DNA of 16,706 bases from Caulobacteraceae bacterium. GTDB lineage: Bacteria; Pseudomonadota; Alphaproteobacteria; Caulobacterales; Caulobacteraceae. This document shows, one piece after another, positions 13,477-16,706 of the stretch (the first letter of the stretch is position 1; every line of letters begins with the position of its first letter). The stretch lies in assembly GCA_947456005.1 (NCBI GenBank), contig CANGRP010000019.1:1-16706 (forward strand). The letters run 5' to 3'. The notes beneath the pieces are model-generated. The model made no database searches, had not been told where the DNA came from, and worked only from the letters and a program-made list of their open reading frames with translations. The position numbers were made by a program, and so were the translations under genes.

Positions 13477-14157
13477 ATGCAGTTCGACGAGGTTGTGAAG
13501 GGCCGGAGGAGTATCCGCGGCTTCAAGCCGGAGCCCGTGCCGAGGGCCGTGATCCGGGAGGTGCTGGAGCTGGCCATGCGCGCGCCCTCCTCGCTGAACA
13601 CCCAGCCCTGGAACTTCTACGTGGTCGCCGGCCCCGTGCTGGACGCCATCCGCGCCGGCAATACAGAGCGCAACCTGGCCGGGGTGCCGGACTCCCGGGA
13701 GTTCCGCAGCCATGGCGCCTATGACGGCGTGCACAGGGAGCGTCAGATCGAGATCGCCAAGCAGCTGTTCGCCGCCATGGACATCGCGCGCGAGGACAAG
13801 GCCAAGCGGCAGGACTGGGTGCTGCGCGGCTTCCGCCAGTTCGACGCCCCGGTCTCCATCGTCGTCACCTATGACCGCTCGATCCATGGCGGCGACATCG
13901 GCCCCTTCGACTGTGGCGCGGTGACCAACTGCCTGGTCAACGCCGCCTGGTCCCGGGGCCTGGGCTGCGTGATCAACAGCCAGGGCATCATGCAGTCCCC
14001 GGTGGTGCGCGAGCACGCCCGCATCCCCGACGACCAGGTCATCATGATCTGCATCGCCATGGGCTGGCCCGACGACAGCTTCCCCGCCAACGCCGTGGTC
14101 TCGAACCGCAAGTCGGTGGACGAGGCGGCGGTCTTCATCGGCTTCGACGAGGAGTAG
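13477..14157 (+). CDS. Nitroreductase family FMN-dependent oxidoreductase
   Basis: A 226-aa member of the nitroreductase superfamily. It shows the N-terminal FMN-phosphate-binding RRSIRGF (8-14 region), APSSLNTQPWNFYVV (about 33-47), a central CGAVTNCLVNAAWSRGLGC and a GWP segment near the C-terminus. Such proteins form FMN homodimers that reduce nitroaromatics, enones or flavins, or dehalogenate and aromatise; the natural reaction here is unknown. The ATG at 13477 follows GGGGGAGA at good spacing. An in-frame ATG at 13423 inside the hydrolase gene would add 18 unconserved residues. Position after ACADs and a hydrolase suggests an enone-reduction or desaturation step in the same pathway, by inference. 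Confidence 0.9.
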   Translation: MQFDEVVKGRRSIRGFKPEPVPRAVIREVLELAMRAPSSLNTQPWNFYVVAGPVLDAIRAGNTERNLAGVPDSREFRSHGAYDGVHRERQIEIAKQLFAAMDIAREDKAKRQDWVLRGFRQFDAPVSIVVTYDRSIHGGDIGPFDCGAVTNCLVNAAWSRGLGCVINSQGIMQSPVVREHARIPDDQVIMICIAMGWPDDSFPANAVVSNRKSVDEAAVFIGFDEE

Positions 14158-14161
14158 GGGC

Positions 14162-14920
14162 ATGCAGCCGCCGGACTATCCCCGCGCCCTCAGGCAGATT
14201 TCCACCCTGTCGGCGCGGACGCGCCTCGCCGATCTCACCGCCCAGCTCGCGCGGGCGAGCGGGGGCAAGGTGCTCAGCGGGCCCTTCAAGGACATGATCC
14301 TGCCGACCGAAGCCAGCTGGAGCGACGGCGACGCCTCCGCCAAGCTGCTTGGTGTCTACGAGGCCGAACTTCACGCTGCGGTGGAGGCGGGTCTGGCCCG
14401 CAAGCCGGACCTGATCGTCAATGTCGGCTGCGCGGAGGGATACTACGCCGTGGGTCTGGCCCGCCGGGCGCAGGGGGCAAGGGTTGTGGCCTTCGACATC
14501 GACGAGAAGGCGCAGGAGATCTGCCGGGGGTCAGCCCGGACCAATGGCGTTGCGGGGCCCTTCGAGGTCCGCGGCCTGTGCCAGGCGGCTGACCTTCGCG
14601 CCCTGGTCGGGACGGCGTCCTCGCCTCTGCTGGTGGTGGACTGCGAGGGCTACGAGACCACCCTCCTGGAGACGGCGGAACCGCTGGCGCACTGCGACCT
14701 GATCGTCGAGTGCCACGATTTCACGGACCGGAACCTGACTGAGACCCTGAAGGGACGATTCGCCGGGACCCACGACATCGCCCTGGTGCGGGAAGGTCCC
14801 CGCGATCCCTCCGCCTTCCCCATGCTTGCGAAACTCTCGTCCTTCGAGCGATGGCTGATGGTCTGCGAATGGCGTCCTGAGGTCATGCACTGGCTGGTGC
14901 TGACGTCGCGTCGAGGGTGA
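14162..14920 (+). CDS. FkbM-like SAM-dependent methyltransferase
   Basis: A 252-aa class I methyltransferase. Motif I is IVNVGCAEGYYAVGLA (85-100), the ribose-binding acid is Asp112 in AFDIDEKAQ, and DCEGYETTLLE (160-170) resembles the DxEGxE signature of FkbM-type enzymes. FkbM proteins O-methylate sugars, polyketides or glycans; the acceptor here is unknown. The N-terminal 80 residues are not recognisable and may bind substrate. The ATG lies four bases after the nitroreductase stop, and the GAGGAG at that stop is its likely ribosome-binding site, so it is co-transcribed with the catabolic genes although its function does not obviously belong with them. Confidence 0.82.
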   Translation: MQPPDYPRALRQISTLSARTRLADLTAQLARASGGKVLSGPFKDMILPTEASWSDGDASAKLLGVYEAELHAAVEAGLARKPDLIVNVGCAEGYYAVGLARRAQGARVVAFDIDEKAQEICRGSARTNGVAGPFEVRGLCQAADLRALVGTASSPLLVVDCEGYETTLLETAEPLAHCDLIVECHDFTDRNLTETLKGRFAGTHDIALVREGPRDPSAFPMLAKLSSFERWLMVCEWRPEVMHWLVLTSRRG

Positions 14921-15012
14921 CCCAGGGGCCCAGGGGTTTCCGCCGGATTTGACAGGGACCGCTTCATCCCCCACCTCCAGACAACGAGCCGACCTCACCC
15001 GGAGACACCGCA

Positions 15013-15504
15013 ATGTCTGCAGTTCTTTCGCCCCCGCCCATCGACATCGGCATACCCGAGGCCGAGCGTCACAGGATTGCGGAGGGCCTCTCGGCCCTGC
15101 TGGCGGACAGCTACACGCTCTACCTGATGACCCACAACTTCCACTGGAACGTGACGGGGCCGCAGTTCAACAGCCTGCACGCCATGTTCATGGGCCAGTA
15201 CACCGAGCAGTGGAACGCGATCGACGTCATCGCCGAGCGCATCCGCGCCCTCGGCTTTCCGTCGCCGGGCACCTATGCCGAGTTCGCGCGGTTGACCTCG
15301 ATCCGCGAGCCTGAGGGCGTGCCGGACGCCAACGAGATGGTCCGGCAGCTGGTGGTCGCCCAGGAGGCCACGGCCCGCACGGCCCGCAATCTCTTCCCGG
15401 TGGTCGACGCCGCCCGGGACCAGCCCACGGCGGACATGCTGACCCAGCGCATCAATGTCCACGAGAAGACCGCCTGGATGCTGCGCAGCCTGCTGGAAGC
15501 CTAG
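15013..15504 (+). CDS. dps: Dps family DNA starvation/stationary-phase protection protein
   Basis: A 163-aa four-helix-bundle ferritin-like protein of normal Dps length. Family motifs are THNFHWNVTGP (40-50), LHAMF (55-59) and IDVIAERIRALG (70-81). Dps dodecamers store iron as ferric mineral, consume H2O2 at an intersubunit ferroxidase site and often coat DNA. Ligand candidates are His44, His56, Asp71 and Glu75; the acidic residue normally four after the second His is Met60 here. The ATG has GGAG nine nucleotides upstream. A 92-bp gap from the methyltransferase contains TTGACA at 14949-14954 without a convincing -10, so dps probably has its own promoter. The next gene starts directly after the dps stop codon. 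Confidence 0.92.
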   Translation: MSAVLSPPPIDIGIPEAERHRIAEGLSALLADSYTLYLMTHNFHWNVTGPQFNSLHAMFMGQYTEQWNAIDVIAERIRALGFPSPGTYAEFARLTSIREPEGVPDANEMVRQLVVAQEATARTARNLFPVVDAARDQPTADMLTQRINVHEKTAWMLRSLLEA

Positions 15505-16706
15505 GTGAGATCCAAGCCCGACGCCTCCCTGACCGCCCTGGTTGTCGGCGGGGGCGTCGGTGGGCTGACGGCGGCCCTGGCCCTGGCCCGGAAGGGCTTG
15601 TCCGTCACGGTGGTCGAGCAGGCGCCAGCCCTTGGCGAGGTGGGGGCGGGGCTGCAGGTCTCGCCCAACGCCACGCGGGTCCTGTTCTCCCTGGGCCTGG
15701 AGGCGGAGCTCTCGGCCCTGGCCTTCCGCCCCGAGGCTGTCGAGGCCCGCGGCTGGCGACGGGGGCAGGAGATCAGCCGGGCGCCGCTCGGCGAGACGGC
15801 GCGGCGAAGGTACGGCTTTCCCTACTTCCACATGCACCGGGCGGACCTCGTCTCCGTGCTGGGACAGGCCTGCCGGGCCGAGCCACAGATCACCCTTCGC
15901 CTGGGCGAGACGGTGGCCGCCTGCCCCGGGGACGGGACCCCGTCCCTGGTCCTGGCCTCTGGCCAGCGGCTGAAGGCGGACGTACTGGTCGGGGCGGACG
16001 GCCTGCGCAGCGTCGTGCGCGAGGCCCTGTTCGGCCCCGCCGCCCCCCGCTTCACCGGCAATGTCGCCTGGCGCGGCCTGATCCCCGCCGCCCGGCTGGA
16101 GGGCGCGGACATCCGGCCCGTCGCCGCCCTCTGGATGGGGCCCGGCGCCCACTTCGTGCACTACTATGTCCGGGGCGGGACCCTGGTGAACTTCGTCGGC
16201 GTGGTCGAGGCGGACGACTGGCGCGAGGAGTCCTGGTCGAGCCGGGGCGAAGCCGCAGACCTGCGCCGGGACTTCGCCGGCTGGCACCCCAGCGTACGAC
16301 GGATCGTCGAGGCCGCGCCGGAGGACGCCTGCTTCCGCTGGGCCCTGTTCGACCGCGATCCCCTGCCCGGGTGGAGCCGGGGGGCGGTGACCCTTCTGGG
16401 CGACGCCTGCCACCCCACCCTGCCCTTCATGGCCCAGGGCGCCTGCATGGCCATCGAGGACGCCGCCGTCCTGGCCGCCTGCCTGGCGGGGTGCGGACGT
16501 ACGGACATACCGGCGGCCCTGATGCGCTACGCCGCCCTGCGCCAGCCGAGGACTGCGGGCATCCAGGCGGGTTCCCGGCGAAACGCGACGATCTACCACC
16601 TTCATGCGCCGTTCAGCTGGGCCCGCGACCTCGTGATGGGGGCGGGCCTCGGCATGGGCTCGACGATGGACGGGCTTTACCGCTACGACGCCCTTGCGGC
16701 GGGAAC
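15505..16706 (+). CDS. FAD-dependent monooxygenase (class A, salicylate/3-hydroxybenzoate hydroxylase-like), partial at window end
   Basis: A group A flavoprotein monooxygenase, 400 codons visible and running off the window's right edge. It has the FAD dinucleotide fold LVVGGGVGGLTAALALARKG (residues 12-31) with Glu38, the GADGLRS DG motif around residue 165, and the GDACHPTLPFMAQGACMAIEDA GD motif from residue 299. The family hydroxylates aromatic rings using NAD(P)H and O2. Relatives end near 380-400 aa, so little is missing. The GTG start follows the dps TAG with no spacer and in the same frame; GGAAG at 15495-15499 gives a five-base spacing. Co-transcription with dps is very likely. The aromatic substrate is not determinable. 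Confidence 0.88.
   Translation, partial: MRSKPDASLTALVVGGGVGGLTAALALARKGLSVTVVEQAPALGEVGAGLQVSPNATRVLFSLGLEAELSALAFRPEAVEARGWRRGQEISRAPLGETARRRYGFPYFHMHRADLVSVLGQACRAEPQITLRLGETVAACPGDGTPSLVLASGQRLKADVLVGADGLRSVVREALFGPAAPRFTGNVAWRGLIPAARLEGADIRPVAALWMGPGAHFVHYYVRGGTLVNFVGVVEADDWREESWSSRGEAADLRRDFAGWHPSVRRIVEAAPEDACFRWALFDRDPLPGWSRGAVTLLGDACHPTLPFMAQGACMAIEDAAVLAACLAGCGRTDIPAALMRYAALRQPRTAGIQAGSRRNATIYHLHAPFSWARDLVMGAGLGMGSTMDGLYRYDALAAG

Noticed and set aside
14949..14977. TTGACA as a full promoter for dps
   Set aside because: The -35 word is perfect, but no acceptable -10 lies 16-18 bp downstream. GCTTCATC at 14961 resembles the Caulobacter -10 but is too close.
14995..16605. A 536-codon minus-strand open frame opposite dps and the monooxygenase
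   Set aside because: The plus strand has unmistakable Dps and FAD-monooxygenase motifs; the antisense product has none.
1..16706. CRISPR array, toxin-antitoxin pair, or phage-defence genes
   Set aside because: No regularly spaced repeats were seen, and no gene in the window has nuclease, toxin, reverse transcriptase or helicase motifs.

Overview
The window is high-GC, gene-dense bacterial DNA. GC-rich codon use, short operon spacing and families such as YghU, an Fe-S photolyase with DUF2256, paired acyl-CoA dehydrogenases and a Tat-tagged SDR suggest an alphaproteobacterium, plausibly Caulobacterales (Phenylobacterium/Caulobacter-like). The taxonomic call is inference from gene content, not from a marker gene. 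No tRNA, rRNA, CRISPR array or recognisable transposase gene was seen.

Layout. 1-282: no gene; it holds a nested palindromic intergenic repeat (114-215). 283-3562: a Tat-signal SDR (minus) divergent from a YghU-type glutathione transferase (plus), then a TauE/SafE sulfite-exporter-like permease (minus) preceded by an Rrf2 Fe-S regulator (minus), which probably forms a two-gene unit with it. 3563-3803: a non-coding, hairpin-rich G/C segment. About 3800-5870: a lower-GC islet with a MipA/OmpV outer-membrane protein and a divergent LysR regulator. The LysR gene changes abruptly from GC-rich to AT-rich at the end of its DNA-binding domain, and an identical 13-bp repeat lies on each side of the islet.

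5972-9077: a C-factor-like SDR, an Fe-S bacterial cryptochrome/photolyase (PhrB type) and an overlapping 44-aa DUF2256 zinc-ribbon-like protein form a compact DNA-repair/photoresponse cluster. An MTA/SAH-nucleosidase-like protein follows. 9167-14920: a tight six-gene unit on the plus strand (two acyl-CoA dehydrogenases, a VOC protein, an alpha/beta hydrolase, a nitroreductase-family flavoprotein and an FkbM-like methyltransferase). The first four or five look like a catabolic pathway for an unidentified acyl-CoA substrate. 15013-16706: dps, followed with no gap and in the same frame by a class A FAD monooxygenase that runs off the window.

The strongest candidates for something new are the composition-mosaic LysR/MipA islet, the photolyase-SDR-DUF2256 unit, and the unassigned six-gene operon with its asymmetric acyl-CoA dehydrogenase pair.
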